Source: Betaproteobacteria bacterium HGW-Betaproteobacteria-3 (GTDB lineage Bacteria > Pseudomonadota > Gammaproteobacteria > Burkholderiales > Burkholderiaceae_C). Taken from it: a DNA stretch of 64,000 nucleotides. A program made the position numbers and the translations under genes. This document shows, piece after piece, positions 34,240-42,851 of this stretch. Where the stretch lies: assembly GCA_002842205.1 (NCBI GenBank), contig PHCI01000002.1, positions 62,001 to 126,000 on the forward strand, written 5' to 3'. Position 1 is the first letter of the stretch; each line of letters opens with the position of its first letter. The notes beneath the pieces are model-generated. The model had not been told where the DNA came from. It saw nothing but the letters and a program-made list of their open reading frames with translations, and ran no database searches.

Positions 34240-34900
34240 CGGCACAGTCGGCTACCACGTGCAGGTCGGCCCGCTGGACGTGGGCGGCGTGCAGCTGGAA
34301 ATCCGCACGCTGTTGGACCGTCAGCAGTTCTGGGACCCGGACGGCGAGGCCGAGCGCGCCGGCATTTCGTCGGCGTCATGGCCGCTGTTCGGCCTGGCCT
34401 GGCCGTCCGGGCAGGTGCTGGCCGACGCCATGTCGCGCACCGACTTCACCGGCCTGCGCGTGCTCGAAATGGGTTGTGGCCTGGCGCTGGCCAGCCTGGT
34501 GGTGCAGCGCTGCCATGGCGACATCACGGCCAGCGACTGCCACCCGCTGGCCGGTGCCTTCCTTACCGAAAACCTGCGCCTGAACCGTCTGGCCGTCCTG
34601 CCCTACGCGGCGGCCGACTGGGCGGGCGACAACCCGACGCTGGGCCGCTTTGACCTGCTGGTGGGCAGTGACGTGCTGTACGAACCCGCACAACCCGCGC
34701 TGCTGGCACATTTCATCGGCTTGCACGCCACGCCCACGGCGCAGGTGATCATCGTGGACCCGGACCGTGGCAACCGCCCGGCGTTCACCCGGCACATGGC
34801 GGTGCTGGGCTTTGCGGCCACCAGCGAACGCATCACCACACTGCCCGCAGGCGGCGGCCCGTACAAAGGTCGGCTGCTGCGTTACCTGCGCGTGCAATAA
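34232..34900 (+). CDS. Class I SAM-dependent methyltransferase (METTL21-like)
   Basis: The protein has 222 residues from a GTG at 34232 inside the end of the usp gene, so it is probably translationally coupled. The SAM motif I is LRVLEMGCGLALASLVVQ, followed by DITASDCHPLAGAFLTENLR and FDLLVGSDVLYEPAQPALLA. The arrangement resembles the lysine methyltransferase-16/METTL21 family that modifies proteins. The target is unknown. By position it may be co-induced with usp under oxygen limitation. Confidence 0.83.
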   Translation: MTDGTVGYHVQVGPLDVGGVQLEIRTLLDRQQFWDPDGEAERAGISSASWPLFGLAWPSGQVLADAMSRTDFTGLRVLEMGCGLALASLVVQRCHGDITASDCHPLAGAFLTENLRLNRLAVLPYAAADWAGDNPTLGRFDLLVGSDVLYEPAQPALLAHFIGLHATPTAQVIIVDPDRGNRPAFTRHMAVLGFAATSERITTLPAGGGPYKGRLLRYLRVQ

Positions 34901-34951
34901 CCTCTTTGCGCGCGCGGGCAGGCGGGTTGCGGGCGCTTACAAAAATCCCTG

Positions 34952-34978
34952 GCCGACCCCCTTCCCGCGTGGGTCGGC
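34952..34978. terminator. Hairpin after the usp-methyltransferase pair
   Basis: GCCGACCC (34952-34959) pairs perfectly with GGGTCGGC (34971-34978) over an 11-base loop, 51 bp after the methyltransferase stop and 53 bp before the next start. There is no T-tract. Confidence 0.45.
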
Positions 34979-35031
34979 GCTGCCTACCATCAGCGCGTCA
35001 GCATTTTCTGACACTCTTTCAGGAGCAGGTT

Positions 35032-35268
35032 ATGAAATTCTTGATTGCTGCGGCGCTGCTGGCCGCATCCACGCTGGCCCTGGCCCACAACTGTCCGAAC
35101 GAGATGAAAGCCATTGACGCCAAACTCGGCACCCACCCCACGCTGGCCGCGGCCGACATGACCAAGGTGAAGGAACTGCGCGCCGAGGGCGAGAAGCTGC
35201 ACAAGGCCGGCAAGCACGACGAGTCGCTCAAAACCCTGGGCGAAGCCAAGAAGCTGTTGGGGATTTGA
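35032..35268 (+). CDS. Small secreted helical protein
   Basis: The protein has 78 residues; AGGAG lies upstream of the ATG. Signal peptide MKFLIAAALLAASTLALA. The mature part HNCPNEMKAIDAKLGTHPTL is followed by a Lys-rich amphipathic helix pair (VKELRAEGEKLHKAGKHDES). I do not recognise a named family. The single Cys and the leading His suggest possible metal or thiol chemistry, but that is weak. The gene stands alone and ends next to repeat copy C. Confidence 0.75.
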   Translation: MKFLIAAALLAASTLALAHNCPNEMKAIDAKLGTHPTLAAADMTKVKELRAEGEKLHKAGKHDESLKTLGEAKKLLGI

Positions 35269-35280
35269 GCGTCGAATCCT

Positions 35281-35346
35281 GAAATTTATAATAAAAATCG
35301 CCACAAGCCCCCGTGGGATGGACTTGTGGCGCTATTAAAATCATAT
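35281..35346 (+). repeat. Dispersed AT-rich repeat, degenerate copy C, with 9-bp stem
   Basis: Contains AAGCCCCCGTGGGATGG in place of the usual core, and keeps the flanking AT-rich parts (TTATAATAAAAAT, CTATTAAAATCATATTT). The 9-bp arms CGCCACAAG (35299-35307) and CTTGTGGCG (35323-35331) form a perfect hairpin. As it lies between convergent genes and is followed by an AT-rich run, it may serve as a terminator. Confidence 0.6.
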
Positions 35347-35380
35347 TTACCAGGGGCTATGCCCACCGCAGGCCCGGGCT

Positions 35381-36565
35381 TCAGACCCGCTCGAAAATCG
35401 CGGCAATGCCCTGGCCACCACCAATGCACATCGTGACCAGCGCGTAGCGTCCGCCGATGCGCTGCAGCTCATACAGCGCCTTGACCGTGATCAGCGCGCC
35501 CGTGGCGCCGATCGGGTGGCCCAGCGAAATGCCCGAGCCGTTGGGGTTGACCTTGGCCGGGTCCAGGCCCAGGTCGCGCGTGACGGCGCAGGCCTGCGCG
35601 GCAAAGGCTTCGTTGGCCTCGATCACGTCCAGGTCTTTCACCGTGAGGCCCGCTCTTTCAAGCGCCTTCTTGGTGGCCGGCACCGGGCCGATCCCCATGT
35701 ACTTCGGGTCCACGCCGGCATGGGCGTAGGCCACCAGGCGCGCCATGGGCTGAAGGCCCCGCGCCTTGGCGGTGCCGGCTTCCATCAGCACCACGGCGGC
35801 GGCCGCGTCGTTGATGCCCGAGGCATTGCCGGCCGTGACGGTGCCGTTTTCCTTGAGGAACACAGGCCGGAGCTTGCCCAGGTCTTCAAGCGTGGCGCCG
35901 GGACGGAAATGCTCGTCGGTGGCCCAGGCCACGTCGCCCTTGCGGCTTTTGAGGGTGACGGGGACGATCTGGTCCTTGAAGCGGCCCGACTGCGTGGCGC
36001 GCTCGGCGCGGTTGTGGCTTTCCACGGCCAGCCGGTCCTGGTCTTCGCGGCTGATGCCCCACTTGGCGGCGATGTTCTCGGCCGTCACCCCCATGTGGAT
36101 GGTGTGGAACGGGTCGTGCAGGGCGCCGACCATCATGTCGATCATCTTGGTGTCGCCCATGCGCGCGCCAAAGCGCGTGGCCAGGCTGGCGTAGGGAGCA
36201 CGGCTCATGTTCTCGGCGCCGCCGCCGATGGCGATGTCGGTGTCGCCCAGCAAAATGGCCTGGCTGGCCGAAATGATGGCCTGCAGGCCGGAGCCGCACA
36301 GCCGGTTGACGTTGAACGCGGGCGTGCCCTCGGCGCAACCGCCCTGAATGGCCGCCACGCGCGACAGGTACATGTCGCGCGGCTCGGTGTTGACCACGTG
36401 GCCGAACACCACGTGGCCGACGTCGGCGCCGTCCACGCCCGCGCGGGAGAGCGATTCACGCACCACCTGCGCGGCCAGATCGATGGGGGGAACGTCCTTG
36501 AGGCTGCCGCCAAAAGTACCGATGGCGGTGCGCACACCGCTGACCACAACAACTTCACGGCTCAT
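35381..36565 (-). CDS. Acetyl-CoA acetyltransferase / beta-ketothiolase (BktB-like)
   Basis: The protein has 394 residues; AGGAGA precedes the ATG at 36565. Thiolase signatures are the acylated Cys in FNVNRLCGSGLQAIISASQA, NASGINDAAAAVVLM, NPNGSGISLGHPIGATGALI with the catalytic His, and VTMCIGGGQGIAAIFERV with the second catalytic Cys. It condenses or cleaves beta-ketoacyl-CoA. The sequence looks like the BktB branch active in PHA precursor supply and fatty acid degradation. This agrees with the phasin gene later in the window, though no phaCAB genes are here. Confidence 0.92.
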   Translation of the reverse strand: MSREVVVVSGVRTAIGTFGGSLKDVPPIDLAAQVVRESLSRAGVDGADVGHVVFGHVVNTEPRDMYLSRVAAIQGGCAEGTPAFNVNRLCGSGLQAIISASQAILLGDTDIAIGGGAENMSRAPYASLATRFGARMGDTKMIDMMVGALHDPFHTIHMGVTAENIAAKWGISREDQDRLAVESHNRAERATQSGRFKDQIVPVTLKSRKGDVAWATDEHFRPGATLEDLGKLRPVFLKENGTVTAGNASGINDAAAAVVLMEAGTAKARGLQPMARLVAYAHAGVDPKYMGIGPVPATKKALERAGLTVKDLDVIEANEAFAAQACAVTRDLGLDPAKVNPNGSGISLGHPIGATGALITVKALYELQRIGGRYALVTMCIGGGQGIAAIFERV

Positions 36566-36743
36566 GGGAATGTCTCCTGGATGGGGTGGGAAAGGGGTCC
36601 AGTTTGCCACTGCGCGGCTACGCAAGGCTTACGGCCGGTGCGGGCGCCATCGCCGCATGGCAGGCCCGGCCTTGTCATCAGGCTGCCACACAAGGCCCGT
36701 ACCCTGCGTGACAGCGGCCCATGCCGCGCCCCAAGGAGCCCGC

Positions 36744-37661
36744 TTGAGTGCCAGTGACGACGAATTGATGCGCCGGATCCACCGCGATCTGATCGACAGC
36801 TACGACGAAGAGCTCGAAATGGAGCTGGAAGACCGCACCGTGGCCGAACTCACCGGCGACGCCTCGCCGGACCACACCACACGCGACCGCGAAGCCCGCC
36901 GCCGGTATTTTCGCGAGCTGTTCCGCCTGCAGGGCGAGCTGGTGAAGCTGCAGGACTGGGTGGTGGCCACCGGCCACAAGGTGGTGATCATTTTTGAGGG
37001 GCGCGACGCTGCCGGCAAGGGCGGGGTGATCAAGCGCATCACCCAGCGGCTGAACCCGCGCATCTGCCGCGTGGCGGCGCTGCCCGCGCCCAACGACCGC
37101 GAGCGCACCCAGTGGTACTTTCAGCGTTACGTGTCGCACCTGCCCGGGGCGGGCGAAATGGTGTTGTTCGACCGCAGCTGGTACAACCGCGCCGGGGTCG
37201 AGCGGGTGATGGGTTTTTGCACCGACGCGCAGTACGAGGAGTTTTTTCGCACCGTGCCCGAGTTCGAGAAGATGCTGGCGCGCTCGGGCATCCAGCTCAT
37301 CAAGTACTGGTTCTCCATCTCCGACGACGAGCAGCACCTGCGCTTTCTGGGGCGCATCCACGATCCGCTCAAGCAGTGGAAGCTCAGCCCCATGGACCTG
37401 GAGTCACGCCGCCGCTGGGAGGCCTACACCAAGGCCAAGGAGGTGATGCTCGAGCGCACCCACATTCCCGAAGCGCCCTGGTGGGTGGTGCAGGCCGTGG
37501 ACAAGAAAAAGGCGCGGCTCAACTGCATCCACCACCTGCTGCAGCAGATGGACTACGCCGAGACCGAGCACCCGCCGATCGCGCTGCCCGAGCGCGTGCG
37601 CCATGAAGACTACGTGCGCCACCCGGTGCCCGCCGACCTCATCGTGCCCGAGGTGTACTAA
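36744..37661 (+). CDS. ppk2: Polyphosphate kinase 2
   Basis: The protein has 305 residues from a TTG at 36744, chosen because AAGGAG lies five bases upstream and no in-frame ATG occurs near it. PPK2 class I motifs are Walker A IIFEGRDAAGKGGVIKRITQ, PAPNDRERTQWYFQRYVSHL, LFDRSWYNRAGVERVMGFC (Walker B and lid), and WKLSPMDLESRRRWEAYTKA. It moves phosphate between polyphosphate and nucleotides, often favouring GDP/ADP phosphorylation. The N-terminal 60 residues form an acidic helix (DSYDEELEMELED), common in this class. Confidence 0.92.
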   Translation: MSASDDELMRRIHRDLIDSYDEELEMELEDRTVAELTGDASPDHTTRDREARRRYFRELFRLQGELVKLQDWVVATGHKVVIIFEGRDAAGKGGVIKRITQRLNPRICRVAALPAPNDRERTQWYFQRYVSHLPGAGEMVLFDRSWYNRAGVERVMGFCTDAQYEEFFRTVPEFEKMLARSGIQLIKYWFSISDDEQHLRFLGRIHDPLKQWKLSPMDLESRRRWEAYTKAKEVMLERTHIPEAPWWVVQAVDKKKARLNCIHHLLQQMDYAETEHPPIALPERVRHEDYVRHPVPADLIVPEVY

Positions 37662-37688
37662 AGCGCGGGAGAAGCCGCGCCGCGGGCG

Positions 37689-38450
37689 TCAGCCGCGCAC
37701 GTCGGCCACGGGGTCGGCGCCGAAATCGGGCCGCGCCAGCCAGCCCAGCACCCGGGCCGCGGCATCGTGCGGGCTGCTGAGCAGGCCCTGGTCTTTCAAG
37801 CCGACAAAGCTGGCACGGTCGGGAAAGGCCGCGTCGTCTGCGGCGCGCAGCGTGCGCTGCATATCGGTCTCGATCACCCCGGGCGCGAGCGAACACACTT
37901 TGGCGCCGTGGGGCCGCTGCGCCTCGTCCAGCGCCAGGCAGCGCGTGAAATGGTCCATGCCCGCTTTGGCGGCGCAATAGCCCGCCTGCGAGGCCATGGC
38001 CCGGCGGCCCAGCCCCGACGAAATGTTGAGCACCTTGCGCGGCACGGTCCAGTTGTCGGTGGCTTTGAGAAATGCCGCCGTCAGCAGCATGGGCGCTTCG
38101 AGCCCGACGCGCAGGGCATTGGCCAGGTCGGCCGCGTCGGCGTCGCGCAGCGGCCCAATGCGCGGGATCACGCCGGCGTTGTTGATCAGCGTGGCGCTGG
38201 CAAAAGCGGTGGGCGATTGACCACCCAGCCATTGCGAGAGGCGTGCGGCCGCCTCGGCGCCCTGGGCCAGGTCTTGCGTCCACTGCACGAGGTGGGCGCC
38301 GCAGGCCTGCGCCTGGTCTTGCAAGGCCGGACTGGCGTGGCGCGAGAGGCACAGCAGCGTGTGGCCGGGCTGCAGCAATTGCCCGGCCAGCGCCAGGCCC
38401 ATGCCGCGCGAAGCCCCGGTGAGGACGGTGAGTGGATGCGGTGTGTTCAT
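37689..38450 (-). CDS. SDR-family NAD(P)-dependent oxidoreductase
   Basis: The protein has 253 residues. The Rossmann start is VLTGASRGMGLALAGQLLQP (TGxxxGxG), then ATLINNAGVIPRIGPL (NNAG), the active-site Ser in NISSGLGRRAM, and YCAAKAGMDHFTR (YxxxK). The basic residue after the Gly motif (LSRHAS) suggests NADP. It is similar to sepiapterin-reductase/benzil-reductase-like SDRs. The substrate is not assignable. Convergent with ppk2; the upstream gap carries repeat copy D. Confidence 0.87.
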   Translation of the reverse strand: MNTPHPLTVLTGASRGMGLALAGQLLQPGHTLLCLSRHASPALQDQAQACGAHLVQWTQDLAQGAEAAARLSQWLGGQSPTAFASATLINNAGVIPRIGPLRDADAADLANALRVGLEAPMLLTAAFLKATDNWTVPRKVLNISSGLGRRAMASQAGYCAAKAGMDHFTRCLALDEAQRPHGAKVCSLAPGVIETDMQRTLRAADDAAFPDRASFVGLKDQGLLSSPHDAAARVLGWLARPDFGADPVADVRG

Positions 38451-38545
38451 GTCGGCATGGTACCCGCGCGGGGCAGGCGCTGCGGGTCGCGGGCTCCGCC
38501 ACCGAGCGCCCCGCCATGCCCGCGCCGTGGCCCGTGGGCACGACT

Positions 38546-38610
38546 GAATACTATGCAATTAATAGCAAACTATGACCATTTGACGGGGGCTAATGGCCAA
38601 TTTCATTCAT
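38546..38610 (-). repeat. Dispersed AT-rich repeat, copy D (inverted)
   Basis: On the minus strand this contains TTAGCCCCCGTCAAATGG followed by CATAGTTTGCTATTAATT and ends TAGTATTC, nearly identical to copy B. It lies between the SDR gene and the end of the rluA-type gene, both on the minus strand. Confidence 0.75.
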
Positions 38611-38626
38611 AAAATGTTGAAAACCA

Positions 38627-39370
38627 TCAAAATGGGGCCGCACAGGTGAGCGCGAGCGCCTCGCCCGTCACGGGGTGGGGCAACTGCAGCGCGCAGGCGT
38701 GCAGCAGCAGCCGCGGCGCGCGCGCCTGCACGGCGGGCGGTGCGTACAGCGTGTCGCCCAGAATCGGGTGGCCGATGGCCTGCAGGTGCACGCGCAACTG
38801 GTGGGTGCGGCCGGTCACGGGCTCCAGCCGCAGGCGCGTGGTGCGGGCCTGCGCATCGTGCGCCAGCACCTGCCAGCGGGTCTGGCTCGGCTTGCCGGCC
38901 GCGTCCACCTGCTGCAGCGGGCGGCGCGGCCAGTCGGCCATCAGCGGCAGGTCGATCAGGTCCCAGCCGTCGGGGGCGTGGTCGCCCGTGGGCGGCATCA
39001 GCAGCCCGTCCACCACGGCCTCATAGCGCTTGTGCACGCTGCGCATCGCAAAGGCCGCGCCCAACCGCTGCTGGGCCACGACGCCACGCGCCATCAGCAG
39101 AATGCCCGAAGTGGCCATGTCGAGCCGGTGCACCACCAGCGCGTCGGCAAACTCGCGCTGCACCCGTGCGCTCAGGCAATCCTGCTTGTCCGCGCCGCGC
39201 CCGGGAACGGCCAGCAGACCGGCCGGCTTGTTCAGGGCCAGCAGATGGGCATCGGCGTGAAGCAGTTCGAACGGGGGGGCGGTTTCAGTGGCGATGGTGG
39301 CTCCTGGATCTTTCGTTGCACAGCGAATCAATTTGGGCCGCACGGCCCCTAGACTGTGGTCTTTGTTCAA
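38627..39370 (-). CDS. RluA-family pseudouridine synthase
   Basis: The protein has 247 residues if it starts at TTG 39370. However, the only good ribosome site (AGGAG) precedes an ATC at 39295, which would give about 222 residues, close to RluA's usual length. The catalytic Asp is in [17 protein letters not shown], and the family motif [20 protein letters not shown] is complete. [16 protein letters not shown] is the N-terminal conserved block. It isomerises uridine in rRNA and/or tRNA. Start-codon choice is the main uncertainty; an ATC start would be rare. Confidence 0.88.
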   Translation of the reverse strand: MNKDHSLGAVRPKLIRCATKDPGATIATETAPPFELLHADAHLLALNKPAGLLAVPGRGADKQDCLSARVQREFADALVVHRLDMATSGILLMARGVVAQQRLGAAFAMRSVHKRYEAVVDGLLMPPTGDHAPDGWDLIDLPLMADWPRRPLQQVDAAGKPSQTRWQVLAHDAQARTTRLRLEPVTGRTHQLRVHLQAIGHPILGDTLYAPPAVQARAPRLLLHACALQLPHPVTGEALALTCAAPF

Positions 39371-39387
39371 GCCATCCGAGCACTCTC

Positions 39388-39564
39388 ATGACCCTCACCG
39401 TCTTCATCCGCTACGAAATTGACCCGTTCAAGCGCGAGCGGTTCAAAACTTACGCCCAGGCCTGGGGGCAGATCATCCCGCGTTGTGGCGGGCATCGGGT
39501 GGGGTATTTTCTCCCGCATGCAGGCACCTTCGGGCAGCCCGCCCTGGCGCTGGAGGTGGCGTGA
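39388..39564 (+). pseudogene. Truncated NIPSNAP-family protein
   Basis: The frame encodes 58 residues. The start [20 protein letters not shown] and then [20 protein letters not shown] match the first half of NIPSNAP-family proteins (about 100 residues in bacteria). After the conserved GT the frame reads [11 protein letters not shown] and stops, so the second half of the ferredoxin-like fold is missing. The stop overlaps the start of the ABM gene by one base. It is either a deletion remnant or a short functional subunit; I favour a degraded gene. Confidence 0.6.
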
Positions 39565-39908
39565 TGCTGGCCGTGTTGTTTGAAGTCATCCCCCTGCCGG
39601 GCCAGGCGCCGCGCTATTTCGAGATCGCGGCCACGCTGCGTGAGCGGCTGAACGCCGTGGACGGCTTCATCAGCGTCGAGCGCTTTGAAAGCCTGACCCG
39701 GCCGGGCGTGTACCTGTCGCTGAGCTACTGGCGCGACGAGGCCGCCATTGCCGCCTGGCGCAACGAAGCCTGCCACCGCGCCGGGCAGGCGCAGGGCCGC
39801 GAGGCCGTGTTTGCCGACTACCGCATCCGGGTGGTGTCGGTGGAGCGTGATTACGGCTTTCACGACCGCGCGCAGGCGCCTGCCGATTCGACGGCGTTCT
39901 TGCTCTGA
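39564..39908 (+). CDS. Antibiotic-biosynthesis-monooxygenase (ABM) domain protein
   Basis: The protein has 114 residues. GGAGG lies upstream within the truncated NIPSNAP frame. ABM ferredoxin-like fold: MLAVLFEVIPLPGQAPRYFE, DGFISVERFESLTRPGVYLS, SYWRDEAAIAAWRNEACHR and RIRVVSVERDYGF. Family members are small heme-degrading or cofactor-free oxygenases, or plain dimeric stress proteins. It and the next gene (ArsR-type regulator, 18 bp downstream) form a likely operon. Confidence 0.85.
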   Translation: MLAVLFEVIPLPGQAPRYFEIAATLRERLNAVDGFISVERFESLTRPGVYLSLSYWRDEAAIAAWRNEACHRAGQAQGREAVFADYRIRVVSVERDYGFHDRAQAPADSTAFLL

Positions 39909-39926
39909 GCCACCGCGTTCGAGCCC

Positions 39927-40631
39927 GTGGCCCGAACACCCTACGAACCGTCGATGGCGCGCATTGCCGCGCTGGTGGCCGACCCGAGCCGCTCGCGCAT
40001 GCTGGCGTATTTGCTGGGGGGCGAGTACGCCAGCGCGGGCGAATTGGCCAAGGCCGCGGCGGTCGGCGCGGCCACGGCCAGCGGGCATCTGGCCAAGCTG
40101 CTGGACGCGGGTCTGCTCGCCTGCGAGCAGCGGGGGCGCCACCGCTACTACCGGCTGGCCGACGCAGAGGTGGCGCATGCCTTGCAGGCACTGGCGGTGG
40201 TGGCCGAACGCGGCACCCATGCCGCCACCTGGGCCGACCCCGCACGCGCACGGCTGCGCCACGCCCGCTGCTGTTATGGGCATCTGGCGGGAGCGTTGGG
40301 CGTGGCGTTGCTGGGGGGACTGCTGGCGCGGCAATGGCTGCAACGCCAGAGTGACGGCTATGCCCTGACCGATGCCGGCGTCCAGGGCCTGCGGGCCATG
40401 GGCATGGCGCAGGCCCCCTGGCAGACGGGCGCAGCCCGCGGGGTGGCTTACGGGTGTCTGGACTGGTCCGAGCGGCGCGATCATCTTGCCGGGCGCCTGG
40501 CGCGCGAACTGCTGCAACATTTTCTGACCCAGGGCTGGCTGCGCCGTCGGCCGGGTGAGCGCGCACTGGAACTCACGCCGGCGGGGTATCAGGCACTGCC
40601 AGGCTGGTTTGCGCCTGATGCGCAGCTTTGA
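39927..40631 (+). CDS. ArsR-family transcriptional regulator
   Basis: The protein has 234 residues from a GTG at 39927. The N-terminal winged helix (about 10-90) reads IAALVADPSRSRMLAYLLGG, ASAGELAKAAAVGAATASGH and GLLACEQRGRHRYYRLAD. The C-terminal 140 residues form an extension (HARCCYGHLAGALGVALLGG and a further helix-turn-helix-like part) found in the longer ArsR proteins that do not sense metals. CC in HARCCYGH might be redox active. It probably controls the upstream ABM gene or its own operon. Confidence 0.85.
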   Translation: MARTPYEPSMARIAALVADPSRSRMLAYLLGGEYASAGELAKAAAVGAATASGHLAKLLDAGLLACEQRGRHRYYRLADAEVAHALQALAVVAERGTHAATWADPARARLRHARCCYGHLAGALGVALLGGLLARQWLQRQSDGYALTDAGVQGLRAMGMAQAPWQTGAARGVAYGCLDWSERRDHLAGRLARELLQHFLTQGWLRRRPGERALELTPAGYQALPGWFAPDAQL

Positions 40632-40693
40632 CGCTGCGGCGGGGCACGCCACCGCGGGTCCGGACGGCACCCGGGCTGCTATGCAGGGCTTAG

Positions 40694-40759
40694 ACGGTTT
40701 TGCATTCAAGCGTAGAACAAGGCGAGCCCGCGCGGTGACACGTTTGAAGGCGAAACCGT
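40694..40759. repeat. Long imperfect inverted repeat between convergent genes
   Basis: The 19-base left arm begins ACGGTTTTGC at 40694. The right arm ends GCGAAACCGT at 40759. The arms match at 16 of 19 positions, with two of the mismatches wobble-compatible, and enclose about 28 bases. The structure ends exactly before the stop codon of the minus-strand gene at 40761, so it could be a bidirectional terminator or a small mobile palindrome. No recombination genes are adjacent. Confidence 0.55.
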
Positions 40760-40760
40760 A

Positions 40761-41060
40761 TCAAAGGGATTCGCCGGACGAGGGGCCCCAGCGGGACCGG
40801 TATTGCGCCACAAACTTGCGTGCGCCCCAAAACGTGGCCGCAAACGGCAGCGCCCCCGTGATGGCGCCATACACCAACGTCAGGGGCAGGATGTCCATGG
40901 ACTGCGCCCAGGTCGACGCCGCCATGGCCAACAGGCCCAGGTAAATGCCGAATGGGGTGCCAAAGCCCGGTACCCTGTCGGGGCGAAACCCCGCCGCCAC
41001 GCCGGCAACGGCCCCCGCCACCAGGGCCAGTGCCGCGAGGCTCAGGGCGATCTCAACCAT
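40761..41060 (-). CDS. Small three-helix membrane protein
   Basis: The protein has 99 residues from ATG 41060; ATGs at 41090 or further upstream would add a soluble N-terminus. Three hydrophobic segments are visible: SLAALALVAGAVAGVAAGF, GIYLGLLAMAASTWAQSM and PLTLVYGAITGALPFAATFW, with a basic C-terminus. I do not recognise the family. It is divergent from the orphan F0 c-subunit gene (113 bp gap). Size and topology recall small accessory ATPase membrane proteins (AtpI/AtpR), but no motif supports that. Confidence 0.6.
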   Translation of the reverse strand: MVEIALSLAALALVAGAVAGVAAGFRPDRVPGFGTPFGIYLGLLAMAASTWAQSMDILPLTLVYGAITGALPFAATFWGARKFVAQYRSRWGPSSGESL

Positions 41061-41092
41061 GGGCAAGGCCTGAATTCGCCCGCCGTGCATGA

Positions 41093-41416
<324 letters not shown>

Positions 41417-41428
41417 CGCGACCCGGCC

Positions 41429-42808
41429 TCAGCGCGATGCCGGGCTGGCCAGCCGGGTGAGCGCGCGCACGTCGGGCGCCTGGCCCAAGGCCCAGGCGGC
41501 GGTGGTCAGTTCTGCAGCCCGGGCGGCACCCAGCACCGGGGTTACCAGGCGGGTGAACTTGCCTTCGAGGTCGCGGTCGGTCATGGGCCTTTGCAGCGAG
41601 CCGATGGCGTGTTCGACGAACACGTGCACGCGCCGCCCGTCCTTGAGCAGCGCGGTCACGTCGGCGCTGGCCTCGTCAATGGCGTCGTCCACCGTGGCCA
41701 CCACCTTGCGGCGCAGCGCCACCATGTCGGGCCGGTTCACCACCGCGTCGCTGAACTCGTCTTCCCCCGCGTGGCCGAAGATCAGGCCCGCCGCGCAGCC
41801 GTGGTAGACGCTGAACTTGCCCTCCAGGCCATCGACGGGTTCTTTCTTGCCGGTGAGCTCCAGCACCAGCGAATGCACCTTGAGCTCAATGCGCTCGACC
41901 TCCCCGGCGGTAACGCCTTGCGCCCGCAGCTGGGCGCAGGCGTCGATGCTGGGGTGGATCACGATGCCACAGGCAAACGGCTTGTAGGTGTTGAAGCTGA
42001 GCTCGAAACGCTGGCCGAGTTCGTGGGTGATTTCGTTCCAGTCGCATTTGGTGGACACCGTTTGCGCAAAGCCCCGTGGCGCCTCAAGGGCGCGCGGGCT
42101 GGCGGTAAAACCCTGGCTGGCGAGCAACGCCGACATCAGCCCCGCGCGCGCCGCACCGCCCGGGTGAAACGGTTTGGTCATGGTGCCGAACTGTTCGCGC
42201 AGGCCGATCGGTTGCGAGGCTGCGATGCCCAGCGCCATGGTGGTTTTTTGCTCATCAAGGCCCAGCAGGCGCGCACACGCGGCCGCCGCACCCAGCATGC
42301 CGGTGGAGCTGGTGATGTGCCAGCCCCGGTCGTAGTGCTCGGGGTACATCATGTTGCCGGTGCGGCAGGCCACGTCGATGCCGATGACCAGGGCGTCGAT
42401 CACGGCGCGGCCGGAGTGGCCCGCGTGCTCGGCCAGCGCCAGCGCGGCCGACACCACGGGACCGGCCGGGTGGATGATGGTCTTGAGGTGCGTGTCGTCA
42501 AAGTCAAAGGTGTGCGAGGTGATGCCGTTGATCAGGGCGGCGCTGGCCATGTCCACGCGTTCGCTGCGGCCCAGCACCGTGGCCTGCGGGGCGGGCTGCA
42601 ACATCTGCACGGCGGCCAGCGCCGCGTTGGCCGCGTCGTGGCGGGACGCGCCGATGGCGCAGCCCAGCCAGTTGTAGAAGGTGCGATGCGCTTCGTGGTC
42701 GAGCGCATCGTCCCAGCCGCGGCCGGGGTGGCCGACGATGAATTTCGCCAGGATGCGGGTGATGGGCGGAGCGTTGTGGTCGGCGCTGACCTGGGTGTTG
42801 CGGGCCAT
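41429..42808 (-). CDS. MmgE/PrpD family protein
   Basis: The protein has 459 residues from ATG 42808; a longer frame to 42880 would reach into the upstream receptor gene. Family features are FYNWLGCAIGASRHDAANAA, HTFDFDDTHLKTIIHPAGPV (conserved DDTH), GWHITSSTGMLGAAAACARL, EQFGTMTKPFHPGGAARAGL and FKPFACG-like YKPFACGIVIHPSIDACAQL. MmgE/PrpD enzymes include 2-methylcitrate dehydratase and cis-aconitate decarboxylase, so it probably dehydrates or decarboxylates a tricarboxylic acid. The upstream Bug receptor suggests uptake of that acid. Confidence 0.9.
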   Translation of the reverse strand: MARNTQVSADHNAPPITRILAKFIVGHPGRGWDDALDHEAHRTFYNWLGCAIGASRHDAANAALAAVQMLQPAPQATVLGRSERVDMASAALINGITSHTFDFDDTHLKTIIHPAGPVVSAALALAEHAGHSGRAVIDALVIGIDVACRTGNMMYPEHYDRGWHITSSTGMLGAAAACARLLGLDEQKTTMALGIAASQPIGLREQFGTMTKPFHPGGAARAGLMSALLASQGFTASPRALEAPRGFAQTVSTKCDWNEITHELGQRFELSFNTYKPFACGIVIHPSIDACAQLRAQGVTAGEVERIELKVHSLVLELTGKKEPVDGLEGKFSVYHGCAAGLIFGHAGEDEFSDAVVNRPDMVALRRKVVATVDDAIDEASADVTALLKDGRRVHVFVEHAIGSLQRPMTDRDLEGKFTRLVTPVLGAARAAELTTAAWALGQAPDVRALTRLASPASR

Positions 42809-42851
42809 GGGGAATGATTCTTGCGGATGAATGGTTGTTGTGTCGTGCGCT

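Noticed and set aside
40694-40759. The long inverted repeat as an integron attC site
   Set aside because: I could not place the attC core sites (RYYYAAC and GTTRRRY) at the ends, and no integrase or gene cassettes adjoin.
41591-42817. A 408-codon plus-strand frame opposite the MmgE/PrpD gene
   Set aside because: His/Gly/Arg-rich shadow; MmgE/PrpD motifs on the minus strand are unambiguous.
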